From positions 868,001-932,000 of the forward strand of contig NZ_JUHH01000001.1 in assembly GCF_000799735.1 (NCBI RefSeq): 64,000 nucleotides of DNA, read 5' to 3'. A program made the position numbers and the translations under genes. The notes beneath the pieces were generated by a model. It worked only from the letters and a program-made list of their open reading frames with translations. It searched no databases and had not been told where the DNA came from. Position 1 is the first letter of the stretch, and each line of letters begins with the position of its first letter. Below are positions 55,857 to 64,000 of the stretch, piece by piece. The stretch comes from Methylotenera sp. G11. Its GTDB lineage: Bacteria > Pseudomonadota > Gammaproteobacteria > Burkholderiales > Methylophilaceae.

Positions 55857-58800
55857 ATGTTAAATAAAATCAAAAATTACCATCTCAATAAACCGCAGAA
55901 GATCGTTGCCGGTTTGACTGTTTTTTACCTGCTGTTCAGCTACTTTGCCGTCAACCCGCTCGCCCAGCGCATCGTGCCATGGGTCGCGAAGAACCATCTG
56001 GCCAGCAATGCCAGCATAGGCAAAATGACGTTTGACCCCTGGCGCCTGAAAACCACGATTGAGGATTTCAGCCTTACGGAAACCAGCGGCGCCCCGCTCG
56101 CAGGTTTTGATAAACTGGTCGTGGATATGGAGGCAAGCGGTTTATTCAGCCGCGCGTGGAAATTCAAGGAAATCAGCATCACCACACCTCGCGCAGACAT
56201 TGCAATATCAAGCACAGGCCAGCTGAACTGGGCAGCGCTGATAGCGAAGCTGAATGAAGACAAAACACCGCCTGACGATACGATCCCGCGCCTGATGATC
56301 GGCCATCTCGCCGTGAAGCAGGGCAATATCCAATACACAGATGCGAACCGCCCCGAACCATTCAAAGCCGGACTGACACCACTGGATTTTGAGCTGGACA
56401 GCCTTTCAACGCTGCCCCAGGATCGCGGCGCTTACTTCATTGCAGCAAAACTGCCGGAACAGGGCGGTTCCCTCGAATGGAAAGGCAACATCGGCGTCAA
56501 CCCGATCGCCTCCAAAGGTGAAGTCGCATTCAAACACATCCAGCTTGCAAAGCTGGTGAAAATCGTAAAAAGCGAAACATTACCCCTGGCAGCTGCGGGC
56601 GGCGACATCCAGGCAAGTTTTGCCTATGATTTTTCAATGCCTGCAGACCAGCCCAGGCTGCTGCTCAGCAATGTACTGCTAGCGCTGGATAATGCGGCGG
56701 CTAAAGTCACGCAAACCGGGGCGCTGTCATTGACGCAGGCCAAGCTGACCGTGCCGGACCTGGAATTTTCGATGCGGGACAGCAAGCCGCAGCTCAGTTT
56801 CCGCGGCCTGGATTTAAAATTAAGCGGCCTGTCCCTGGAAAAAGACGATGGTCACGATAAAGTCCAGCTGCTGTCGCTGCCGCAGGCAGACGTCAGCCAG
56901 CTGACGTTTGACCTAGCCACACGCCAGGTGAAGGTTGCGCAGGTGCTCTTGGCAAACGGCCAGATCAATGCCGTCCGCGGTAAAACGGGTAATATGGACT
57001 GGCAGCAGGCGCTGGCACCCCCGGCCGGTGAGCAAACAGCAGCCCCCGCCGATCAGGCACAGGCCCCTGCATCAGAAACCCCGTTCACGGTAGATATCGA
57101 TGATATTCAGCTGCAACACTGGCATGCAACCTACCATGACCAGAGCCTGATGCACCCGTTACAGCTGAAGGTCAGCGATTTGAACCTGGGCTTCATGCTC
57201 ACCATGCCGCAGGGTAATGTAGAAATCAGCAATTTGCAAAGCCGCATCAACGGGGCTAGCGTTGTGTCGGCTTTATTCAGCAAGCCGGTTGCTACGCTGG
57301 AAAAACTGGACATCACCAGCGGTGGAATAAGCCTGGAAAATCAAAAAGCCGACATACAGTCTATCGTTCTGTCCGGCCTTAAGACTGAAGTCATCAAGCC
57401 TGCGAATGAACCCCTGAACTGGCAGTCAATATTGAAACCCGCCATTGTTGTTTCTACCCAAACAGGTCAGGCAGCTAATAAAAAAGGCAGCAAACCTGAT
57501 TGGGCAGTGTCACTCAAAAAACTGGCGCTGGATAATGCCAGCCTGCATATTGAAGACCGCAGCACGGCAACACCTATGCAGCTGGATATTGAAAAAGCCG
57601 CATTTGAAATACAGGATGCATCACTTGACCTGTCCCGCGCCATCCCGGTTAAAGCCGCGTTCAGGCTTAAACAAGGCGGTCAGTTCAATGCACAAGGCAA
57701 ACTAACCCCCGCTCCCTTTAAAGCCAATGTAGACCTGAAACTGGCACAGCTCGCCATCAAGCCATTCTCGCCATACATTAACCAGCAGGCCATGCTGAAA
57801 CTTAACGATGGCACATTGGATATAGCGGGTAAACTATCCGCCAAAGAAAACAAGCAGCTCGCCCTGGCCTTTAACGGCGGCTTCAGTGTCAACAGGCTCG
57901 CCTTGATTGAAGAAGCTACGAATGCACCATTCCTGCAATGGGAGCGCGTCAGCAGCAAAAACCTGACCGTCACCCTGGCCCCGAACCTGGTCAGTATGTC
58001 AGAACTGCAGGTCATTAAGCCGAAGGGTGAAATCATCATCCACGAAGACGGCAGCATGAACCTGACACGTATCTTGCGCAATCAACCTCCGGCAGCGCTT
58101 TCGCCGACCGACGGCAAAGCTCGAGCCAGCAAACCCGCGGCCTCCACCGCAAAGGCCGCCAATACCTCAGCAGCCCAGGCCGCATTGACATCGGGGGCAG
58201 CCTCACCGCAACCGCAGGCCAGGAATACTGCCGAACTGCCTGTACCGGCAGCGGGCACCAGCCCAGCGCCGGCGTTTCCGGTCAATATAGACACGGTTCG
58301 CATCGAAAATGGCGAACTGGACTTTGCCGACCTGACGCTCACGCCGCAGTTCGGCACGGATATGCACTCGCTTACCGGCGTCATTAACGGGGTATCGACC
58401 AATCCCGCATCGGTGGCACAGGTTGAACTGGACGGCAAGGTCGATGAATATGGCGCAGCGCGTATTCGCGGCTCGATACAGCCTTTCAACGCCACGAACT
58501 TCACCGACCTGAAATTAAGTTTCAAGAACCTTGAAATGAACCGGCTGACGCCCTATTCCGGCAAATTTGCAGGCAGGCACATCGACTCCGGCAAGCTGAG
58601 TGTTGACCTGGAATACAAGATCAAGCAGCGCCAATTATTGGGCGAAAACAAATTCATCATCAACAAATTAAAGCTGGGTGAAAAAGTGAACAGCGCAGAA
58701 GCTGCAAACCTGCCGCTGGACCTGGCCATTGCCATTCTGGAAGACAGTGATGGCGTCATTGATCTCGACTTGCCGATCTCAGGCAGCCTGGATGACCCTC

Positions 58801-59525
58801 AGTTCAGCTATGGCAGTATCGTATGGAAAGCCATCAGGAACGTATTGAGTAAAATCATCACCTCGCCTTTCCGCGCATTGGGCAAGCTGTTTGGCAGCGG
58901 CGCCGAAAAACTGGAAGCGATTGCGTTTGAAGCAGGAACATCGGCACTTGCGCCACCGGAACGGGAAAAGATTAAAACCGTGGCGGAAGCACTCAATAAA
59001 CGACGTGGGCTAGCGCTAGGCATCACCCCTGGCTATGACACCGCTGCGGATACGCGTGCGCTTCAGGAGCTCGCGCTTCGCCGCAAAGTGGCAGAAGAAA
59101 TGGGGCTGGAACTTGAAGCAGGCCAGCAGGCAGGCCCGATTGACTTGTCCAACCCCAAGACACAAAAAGCCATTGATGCCCTGCACGACACGCTGACCAA
59201 AAAAGGTCTGCTCAAAAAACTGGTCTCCAGGTTCGAGAAACCCAAGGAAGGTCACTATGAACAAGCCGTAGAAAAACTGACTGTCAGCATCACGGTCACC
59301 GAATCCGATTTGCAGGCCCTGGCCAGAGCACGCGGCGAAGCCGTACGCAAAGCCTTGATCGATTCAGGCGTAAGCGCAGACCGGCTGCATATAGACAGCA
59401 CGGTTACAAACAAAGCCGAGAACCAGACTGTCGATACCAAACTGACCCTGGACGTCAAAGCAACGCAAAGCGCTGCCGCCCAACCTGAAGTGCCGGCTGG
59501 CAGCGCCCAGCCGGCCGGCCAGTAG
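55857..59525 (+). CDS. DUF748 giant envelope protein
   Basis: 1222 aa. One N-terminal membrane helix (IVAGLTVFYLLFSYFAVNPL) and a very long periplasmic part built from beta-strand repeats typical of DUF748/AsmA-like lipid-transfer proteins. The middle has an Ala/Pro-rich linker (about 745-810) and DUF748 signatures follow (SLTGVINGVSTNPASVAQVEL, RGSIQPFNATNFTDLKLSFK). The C-terminal about 200 residues read ARARGEAVRKALIDSGVSAD-like, close to the OmpA/MotB peptidoglycan-binding pattern. Likely moves or organises lipids between membranes; exact role unknown. Confidence 0.9.
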   Translation: MLNKIKNYHLNKPQKIVAGLTVFYLLFSYFAVNPLAQRIVPWVAKNHLASNASIGKMTFDPWRLKTTIEDFSLTETSGAPLAGFDKLVVDMEASGLFSRAWKFKEISITTPRADIAISSTGQLNWAALIAKLNEDKTPPDDTIPRLMIGHLAVKQGNIQYTDANRPEPFKAGLTPLDFELDSLSTLPQDRGAYFIAAKLPEQGGSLEWKGNIGVNPIASKGEVAFKHIQLAKLVKIVKSETLPLAAAGGDIQASFAYDFSMPADQPRLLLSNVLLALDNAAAKVTQTGALSLTQAKLTVPDLEFSMRDSKPQLSFRGLDLKLSGLSLEKDDGHDKVQLLSLPQADVSQLTFDLATRQVKVAQVLLANGQINAVRGKTGNMDWQQALAPPAGEQTAAPADQAQAPASETPFTVDIDDIQLQHWHATYHDQSLMHPLQLKVSDLNLGFMLTMPQGNVEISNLQSRINGASVVSALFSKPVATLEKLDITSGGISLENQKADIQSIVLSGLKTEVIKPANEPLNWQSILKPAIVVSTQTGQAANKKGSKPDWAVSLKKLALDNASLHIEDRSTATPMQLDIEKAAFEIQDASLDLSRAIPVKAAFRLKQGGQFNAQGKLTPAPFKANVDLKLAQLAIKPFSPYINQQAMLKLNDGTLDIAGKLSAKENKQLALAFNGGFSVNRLALIEEATNAPFLQWERVSSKNLTVTLAPNLVSMSELQVIKPKGEIIIHEDGSMNLTRILRNQPPAALSPTDGKARASKPAASTAKAANTSAAQAALTSGAASPQPQARNTAELPVPAAGTSPAPAFPVNIDTVRIENGELDFADLTLTPQFGTDMHSLTGVINGVSTNPASVAQVELDGKVDEYGAARIRGSIQPFNATNFTDLKLSFKNLEMNRLTPYSGKFAGRHIDSGKLSVDLEYKIKQRQLLGENKFIINKLKLGEKVNSAEAANLPLDLAIAILEDSDGVIDLDLPISGSLDDPQFSYGSIVWKAIRNVLSKIITSPFRALGKLFGSGAEKLEAIAFEAGTSALAPPEREKIKTVAEALNKRRGLALGITPGYDTAADTRALQELALRRKVAEEMGLELEAGQQAGPIDLSNPKTQKAIDALHDTLTKKGLLKKLVSRFEKPKEGHYEQAVEKLTVSITVTESDLQALARARGEAVRKALIDSGVSADRLHIDSTVTNKAENQTVDTKLTLDVKATQSAAAQPEVPAGSAQPAGQ

Positions 59526-59589
59526 CAACCCACCCATGGCTTTGACTGACTGATCCAAAGTTCAAATGGCTGCCTTGAGCACCTGATTC

Positions 59590-60210
59590 TTAATCAATGC
59601 CCTTGCGCAAATAACAATACACAAACTGCTGCTCGGTGCCGGATGGCGTGTGATGCACTTCTTTAATGTGCCTGACCAGATGGAAAGCATTACCAAATTC
59701 AGCATGCAGCGCTTCCGGGGAATACCTCATGACCGGTAAACCACTGCATTTTTCTGGCCCGTCTTCGGCAAATGTGGCGATAATGACATGACCATTGGGA
59801 CGCACAGCACGCATGAGTTGCCGTACATAGGCCTGACGCTCTTCCGGTTCGGTTAAAAAATGAAACACCGCACGGTCATGCCAGATATCAAAACGGTTTT
59901 GCGGGAGTTCAACTTTCGTAATATCCCCCAGCAGCCAGTGAATGGAGCCTGCATCATCACCCAAACGCTGCTTTGCCACCTCCAGCGCAGCCGCCGACAG
60001 ATCAAGCACGGTCAGGTCTTTGAAGCCGGCAGCCACCAGCTCATCCACAAGCACCGACGTCCCGCCGCCCACATCAATGATGGCTGCATTCTGACTTAAG
60101 CCAGTGCCGTGAATAAGCGCCAGGGATTGGCCGGCATGCTTCTGAAACCAGCTCACACTATCCGATGCCCTGCTAGTGTATACCTGTTCCCAATGTTGTT
60201 TTTTATCCAT
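59590..60210 (-). CDS. SAM-dependent methyltransferase, class I
   Basis: 206 aa. Motif I is AAIIDVGGGTSVLVDEL, then LTVLDLSAAALEVAKQRLG and DIWHDRAVFHFLTEPEE. Small-molecule methyltransferase; substrate unknown. ATG 60210 is chosen with GGGGAT upstream over an in-frame start 33 bases earlier. The DUF3147 gene lies upstream on the same strand, 79 bases away. Confidence 0.88.
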   Translation of the reverse strand: MDKKQHWEQVYTSRASDSVSWFQKHAGQSLALIHGTGLSQNAAIIDVGGGTSVLVDELVAAGFKDLTVLDLSAAALEVAKQRLGDDAGSIHWLLGDITKVELPQNRFDIWHDRAVFHFLTEPEERQAYVRQLMRAVRPNGHVIIATFAEDGPEKCSGLPVMRYSPEALHAEFGNAFHLVRHIKEVHHTPSGTEQQFVYCYLRKGID

Positions 60211-60289
60211 ACCTAGATCCCCAATTTTACCTGCCAGAACCATACCCGCTTAAATACAGCGCCGTCATTGAGAATCTTACCCCTTACCT

Positions 60290-60640
60290 TCAGATCAGCT
60301 CTATCCCGAAGCGGCGCACCACCAAGGCAAACAAACCGAAACAAGCCATTGTAATCAGCACACACGCCAATAGCGTAGGCCAGAACCCTATCCTGGGCAG
60401 AAGCACCGGAAAGGCCAGGAACATCGGCAGTGTCGGAATCACATACCAGAATGTATACCAGGCATGATTGGCGATCTTGCCCGCAGGCTGCTGTTCGACA
60501 TAAAGCCATATCAAAGTCAGCACCGTTACCAGCGGCAAGGCCGCAACCAGGCCGCCTAGCCTGTCGCTGCGTTTCGCTAACTCAGACACCAGCACCACAA
60601 CACCGGCAGTCACAAGATATTTAACAATCAGGTATCGCAT
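60290..60640 (-). CDS. DUF3147 membrane protein
   Basis: 116 aa, three to four membrane helices (for example YLVTAGVVVLVSELAKRS, GLVAALPLVTVLTLIWLYV, FWPTLLACVLITMACFGLF). Recognised as DUF3147; function unknown. AAAGGATAGG precedes the ATG. It lies 30 bases after the multicopper oxidase, so it may be part of the copper-type operon. Confidence 0.9.
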   Translation of the reverse strand: MRYLIVKYLVTAGVVVLVSELAKRSDRLGGLVAALPLVTVLTLIWLYVEQQPAGKIANHAWYTFWYVIPTLPMFLAFPVLLPRIGFWPTLLACVLITMACFGLFALVVRRFGIELI

Positions 60641-60670
60641 ATTCCTATCCTTTCACGGTGTTTAGCCACC

Positions 60671-62089
60671 TCAATGCCCGCTGTGTTCGCCATGCCCCTG
60701 CGGCTTACGCACCTGAAGCTCTACCGCAGCCGGCGCATTATTAACCGGCGGCCTTGTTGCCTCCGGCACTTTATCGGTGCCGCTGTATTCGCTCGCTACA
60801 GTGCCTTTGGGGTGCCGGTAAGGCCCCGGGTCCCTGTAATCGTTGCGGGCAAGACCTTCACGCACTTTCAGGGTACTGAACATGCCGCCCATTTCAATCG
60901 CGCCATACTGGCCGGTGCCACTCATCATCGGCAGCGTATTTTCCGGCAGCGGCATATCCATCATCGCCGCCATATCGCTCATTTCCGACATGCCGGTTTC
61001 GCCCATTGCCATGTAATCCGGCACCAGGTTGCTGATTTTTTTCACCAGGTCATCCTGGTTAACATCCAGCAAGGTCGGCACTTCGTGTCCCATGGCGTTC
61101 ATGGTGTGATGGCTCTTGTGGCAGTGCAATGCCCAGTCGCCCGGCTCATCGGCCACAAATTCAATTGCGCGCATCTGGCCAACCGCAATGTCAGTCGTGA
61201 CTTCCGGCCACCTTGCTCCCGGCGGCACCCAGCCGCCATCGGTTCCCGTTACCTGAAACTCATGCCCATGCAGGTGAATCGGGTGATTCGTCATTGTCAG
61301 GTTACCCACACGAATGCGCACGCGGTCATTTTTACGCACGACCAAAGGATCAATCCCGGGAAAGGCGCGGCTATTCCATGTCCATAAATTAAAGTTGAGC
61401 ATGGTATTGGTTTTGGGTTTATAGCTGCCCGGCTCGATATCATAGGCATTCAGCAGGAATACGAAATCCCGGTCTACCGGCATCAATTTGGTATCCTTAA
61501 AATGCGTAACCCAGCTCCCCATCAGCCCCATCGCCATCTGCGTCATTTCATCCGCATGCGGATGGTACATAAACGTGCCCGGACGCTTTGCCACAAATTC
61601 ATAGACAAAGGTCTTACCGGGCATGATGGCCGGCTGCGTAAGGCCACTCACGCCATCCATGCCGTTGGGCAGGCGCTGCCCATGCCAGTGGATGCTGGTT
61701 TTTTCCGGCAGGCGGTTTGTCACGAACATGCGTACGCGGTCACCTTCCACCACTTCAATCGTGGGCCCCGGGCTTTGGCCGTTATAGCCCCATAAGTGCG
61801 CCTTCATGCCGGGGGCTATTTCACGCACTACCGGTTCAGCTACCAGGTGAAACTCCTTCACGCCGTTGTTCATGCGCCACGGCAGGCTCCAGCCATTCAG
61901 CGTGACCACCGGGTTATATGGCCGCCCGGTATCGGGATAAAGCGGCGCCTGCGTGTCGGCTTTTTCGGATGAAACAATCTCGGGCAATGCGGCCATTGCC
62001 GTTTTATTGACTGCGCTTAAAGCGATGCCTGCCCCGGCAACGCCGGCAAGCCTGAAAAAATCGCGCCGATTCAAGTTTGGAGATTCCAT
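60671..62089 (-). CDS. Multicopper oxidase with Tat signal (CopA-like)
   Basis: 472 aa. Tat motif NRRDFFRLAGVAGAG with cleavage about residue 33. Copper-site motifs in order: SIHWHGQRLP, MYHPHADE, HPIHLHGHEF and LHCHKSHHTMN; these supply type 1 and type 2/3 ligands. A Met-rich stretch (about 370-400, MGETGMSEMSDMAAMMDMP) suggests Cu(I) binding. Likely periplasmic Cu(I) oxidation in copper resistance. The start overlaps the TolC-like stop (TAATG), so the two are coupled. Confidence 0.92.
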   Translation of the reverse strand: MESPNLNRRDFFRLAGVAGAGIALSAVNKTAMAALPEIVSSEKADTQAPLYPDTGRPYNPVVTLNGWSLPWRMNNGVKEFHLVAEPVVREIAPGMKAHLWGYNGQSPGPTIEVVEGDRVRMFVTNRLPEKTSIHWHGQRLPNGMDGVSGLTQPAIMPGKTFVYEFVAKRPGTFMYHPHADEMTQMAMGLMGSWVTHFKDTKLMPVDRDFVFLLNAYDIEPGSYKPKTNTMLNFNLWTWNSRAFPGIDPLVVRKNDRVRIRVGNLTMTNHPIHLHGHEFQVTGTDGGWVPPGARWPEVTTDIAVGQMRAIEFVADEPGDWALHCHKSHHTMNAMGHEVPTLLDVNQDDLVKKISNLVPDYMAMGETGMSEMSDMAAMMDMPLPENTLPMMSGTGQYGAIEMGGMFSTLKVREGLARNDYRDPGPYRHPKGTVASEYSGTDKVPEATRPPVNNAPAAVELQVRKPQGHGEHSGH

Positions 62090-63486
62090 TATTCTTTTCC
62101 TTCCAGTGCATTCAGGTTGCCGATACGCGTCATCTGCAGTTCGGTATCGGCCAGCCAGAATTCATTCAGTTTTTCGATATAGGTTTTCACGCTGGCAACT
62201 TGCGCACGCGCATCAGAGAACAGCTCAAACGGGCTGACCAGCATGCCGTTATAACGCAGCAGTTTTTCGTCCAGCATCTTTTTGCGCAAGGGCACGATTT
62301 CATCATGGTAATGCCGGGCAATATCGTAGCTGGTACGGTAACGGCCATGGGCTTCACGGATCTCCGACTGTGCATTGGCTGCGATATAGGCAGCGCGGTT
62401 TACCCCCTGCATATAAGTTGCCTCCGCCCTCGCTACCTTTGCCCCGCCCCAGTCGAACAGCGGCAGCTCGAATGAAATATCAACGCCGTTCTTATAGGTA
62501 TCCCCACGCCGCCCTTCAAGCACACGCGCAGGCCCCAGTTCCAGCACGTTAATCACGCTGGTCGCTTTAGTGAGACCTAACTGTTTGGCCAGCGCCTGCA
62601 CATGGGATCGCGCGGCCTGTATATCAAGCCGCTGCTCGAAAGTTTCCTGCTGGAACTGCGCTGATTCAGCCATGGTATCGGGCAAGTCCGGCAGGCGCTT
62701 CTGTAAGGCAAGCTGATGCACGGGAATACCCAGTAGACGCGACAATGCCTCATGCGAGGCCTGCTGCTTCTGTTTTGCTGCGAGCACATCCTGACTGGCA
62801 TCCGCATAAAACCCCTGCTCACGCACCAGTTCAAGCTGGTTCCAGTTACCGGCTTTGACCATGCGCCTTGCCATCTCGGCGCTGGCTTCCGCCGACTCTT
62901 TCACCTGCATGCTATAGGCAAGCTGCTCATTCGCCGCGACCGCGTTAAAGTACGCCAGCCGTGTCTGGTATGCCAGTTTCACGACCTCAAGCGCAGCCTG
63001 CTGCTTGGCTTTCTCGAAATTAAGGCGCTCGATTTCCAGCATTTTCGGCATGGTCAGCAGTGAGAAAATATTGAAGGTAAGCGCCTGCTCGATTTTGTAA
63101 TCGCCATTATGCCTAGCATACAGCATCGAAAACTTCGGGTTAGGCAACCGGCCAGCCTGCACGACATCCGCTTCGGAAATACCAAGGTTGAATAGTGAAG
63201 CCTGCAAGCCCTTGTTGCTCAGCAATGCAAGCTGCACCGCGCTTTCGACATCCAGCGCATTTTGCAGCAGCGCTTTCACCTGCGTTTCCGCAAGCTGCTG
63301 TTCCGCTGCGGTTTTTGGCCACACAACCTCCTGCCTGATGTGCTTCTGCGTCAGGGATTTCACATCGTTCAAACCACCGTCTTTAGAAAAACCGGCACAC
63401 CCGCTCAACACAAACCCACTGGCCAGCAATAGCGGCAGGCCGCGCAGCAAGCCGTTTCGACCAGGGATTATTTTTACAATACTCAT
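62089..63486 (-). CDS. TolC-family outer-membrane lipoprotein
   Basis: 465 aa. Lipobox LSGC near residue 30 after MSIVKIIPGRNG, then outer-membrane efflux-protein repeats with alternating coiled-coils (ALDVESAVQLALLSNKGLQASL, LARR-type helix 2). Most like the OprM/NodT-type lipoproteins. No RND pump or membrane-fusion gene is within the window; it may lie upstream, beyond 64000. ATG 63486 with GGAGG is chosen over an upstream in-frame ATG. Coupled to the multicopper oxidase. Confidence 0.88.
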   Translation of the reverse strand: MSIVKIIPGRNGLLRGLPLLLASGFVLSGCAGFSKDGGLNDVKSLTQKHIRQEVVWPKTAAEQQLAETQVKALLQNALDVESAVQLALLSNKGLQASLFNLGISEADVVQAGRLPNPKFSMLYARHNGDYKIEQALTFNIFSLLTMPKMLEIERLNFEKAKQQAALEVVKLAYQTRLAYFNAVAANEQLAYSMQVKESAEASAEMARRMVKAGNWNQLELVREQGFYADASQDVLAAKQKQQASHEALSRLLGIPVHQLALQKRLPDLPDTMAESAQFQQETFEQRLDIQAARSHVQALAKQLGLTKATSVINVLELGPARVLEGRRGDTYKNGVDISFELPLFDWGGAKVARAEATYMQGVNRAAYIAANAQSEIREAHGRYRTSYDIARHYHDEIVPLRKKMLDEKLLRYNGMLVSPFELFSDARAQVASVKTYIEKLNEFWLADTELQMTRIGNLNALEGKE

Positions 63487-63607
63487 ACAACCTCCATCTG
63501 TCACTGACTGGGATTGACGCAGCCAGGGCGCATCAATCCCGAAAATATACGGGTGCAATGCGTTTCAGGCTTTTGCAGCCGGTTACGCATGCATCTGTTT
63601 ACAGCCG

Positions 63608-64000
63608 TCAGGCGATGGGTGGTTTGCTTGGTTGGGGATTCACAGGTGCCAGGTAAAGCACCCCGCTGGCAACTGCCAGCACAGGCTGGCCGGAAACAGC
63701 CGCCATGGCTGGCTGGTCGTAAACCATCATTGAAAAACAGGCCATGCAGTGATTGCAATGGCCGTCGCTGTGATGCATTTGCGATGACGGTACAGGCGGA
63801 TGGCCGGCAGGGTGTGCATCAGCGTCATGCTGATGCTCGGATCCGGCCTGGTCATGGCAGTGCCCTGAATTGACATGCGCCGCTGCAAGCGTGGTTTGTG
63901 TGATTTGTGCAGGTTCGCCATGCATACTGCCAAAACTCGCAGATACCATCATGCCGCCGGCATACACAGTGTTCGCGATCAGCACCGTCGTTAGCAGGAC
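63608..64000 (-). CDS. His/Cys-rich exported protein, partial
   Basis: The reading frame is open to the window edge, so the N-terminus (probably a signal peptide, VLLTTVLIANTVYAGG) is incomplete. The visible part has a His-rich stretch (HCHDQAGSEHQHDADAHPAG), a second cluster (MHHSDGHCNHCMACFSMM) and a C-terminal hydrophobic segment. Such composition suggests metal binding, of the DUF2946/CopL kind found near copper resistance genes. It probably heads the TolC-multicopper oxidase-DUF3147 set. Confidence 0.7.
   Translation of the reverse strand, partial: VLLTTVLIANTVYAGGMMVSASFGSMHGEPAQITQTTLAAAHVNSGHCHDQAGSEHQHDADAHPAGHPPVPSSQMHHSDGHCNHCMACFSMMVYDQPAMAAVSGQPVLAVASGVLYLAPVNPQPSKPPIA

Overview
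The window looks like chromosomal DNA of a betaproteobacterium, most plausibly a methylotrophic Methylophilaceae member. That assignment rests on overall protein character, the conserved ftsK-lolA-rarA block divergent from trxB, and a VWA protein resembling MxaL. It is an inference from memory, not a search result. Two dense blocks of core genes flank an accessory region of about 29-41 kb that looks more AT-rich by eye. No rRNA, tRNA, CRISPR array, integrase or transposase was recognised.

Layout. 0-9.7 kb: housekeeping genes (rarA, lolA, ftsK, dps, trxB, Smr protein, an ABC exporter, ispF, ispD). 9.8-13.7 kb: two LysR regulators, rnk with an unknown partner gene, and a double universal stress protein. 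13.9-18.3 kb: a redox/envelope cluster of pirin, an NmrA-like protein, two cytochrome b561 proteins, two YceI proteins and a PepSY-like protein. 18.4-24.9 kb: an iron-uptake gene set on the minus strand (hemP, tonB, exbB, exbD, TonB-dependent receptor, piuC, FMN-dependent alpha-hydroxy-acid oxidase) behind a Fur-box promoter. 25.2-29.0 kb: a secreted nuclease, a quinone oxidoreductase, a small metallochaperone-like protein and a MocR-type regulator.

29.2-38.3 kb: a complete type I restriction-modification locus (hsdM, hsdS, hsdR) with a RloA/RloB-like (AbiL-like) ATPase/TOPRIM pair and a RhuM-family protein between hsdS and hsdR, so the locus is a layered defence island. hsdM carries a palindromic repeat translated in frame. 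38.4-40.9 kb: a VWA protein, a small four-helix membrane protein that may belong to the styrene-oxide-isomerase fold, and a divergent AraC regulator; this is the least explained part of the window.

41.1-55.6 kb: amt, an internally duplicated unknown protein, gluQ, a second Fur-controlled TonB-dependent receptor, hslO, a lone pilin coupled to an rRNA methyltransferase gene, aqpZ, rsuA, a lipocalin, a TraB/GumN protein and a YgiQ-like radical SAM protein. 55.9-64 kb: a giant DUF748 protein, a methyltransferase, DUF3147, and a copper-type set of multicopper oxidase, TolC-like lipoprotein and a His/Cys-rich exported protein cut by the window end.
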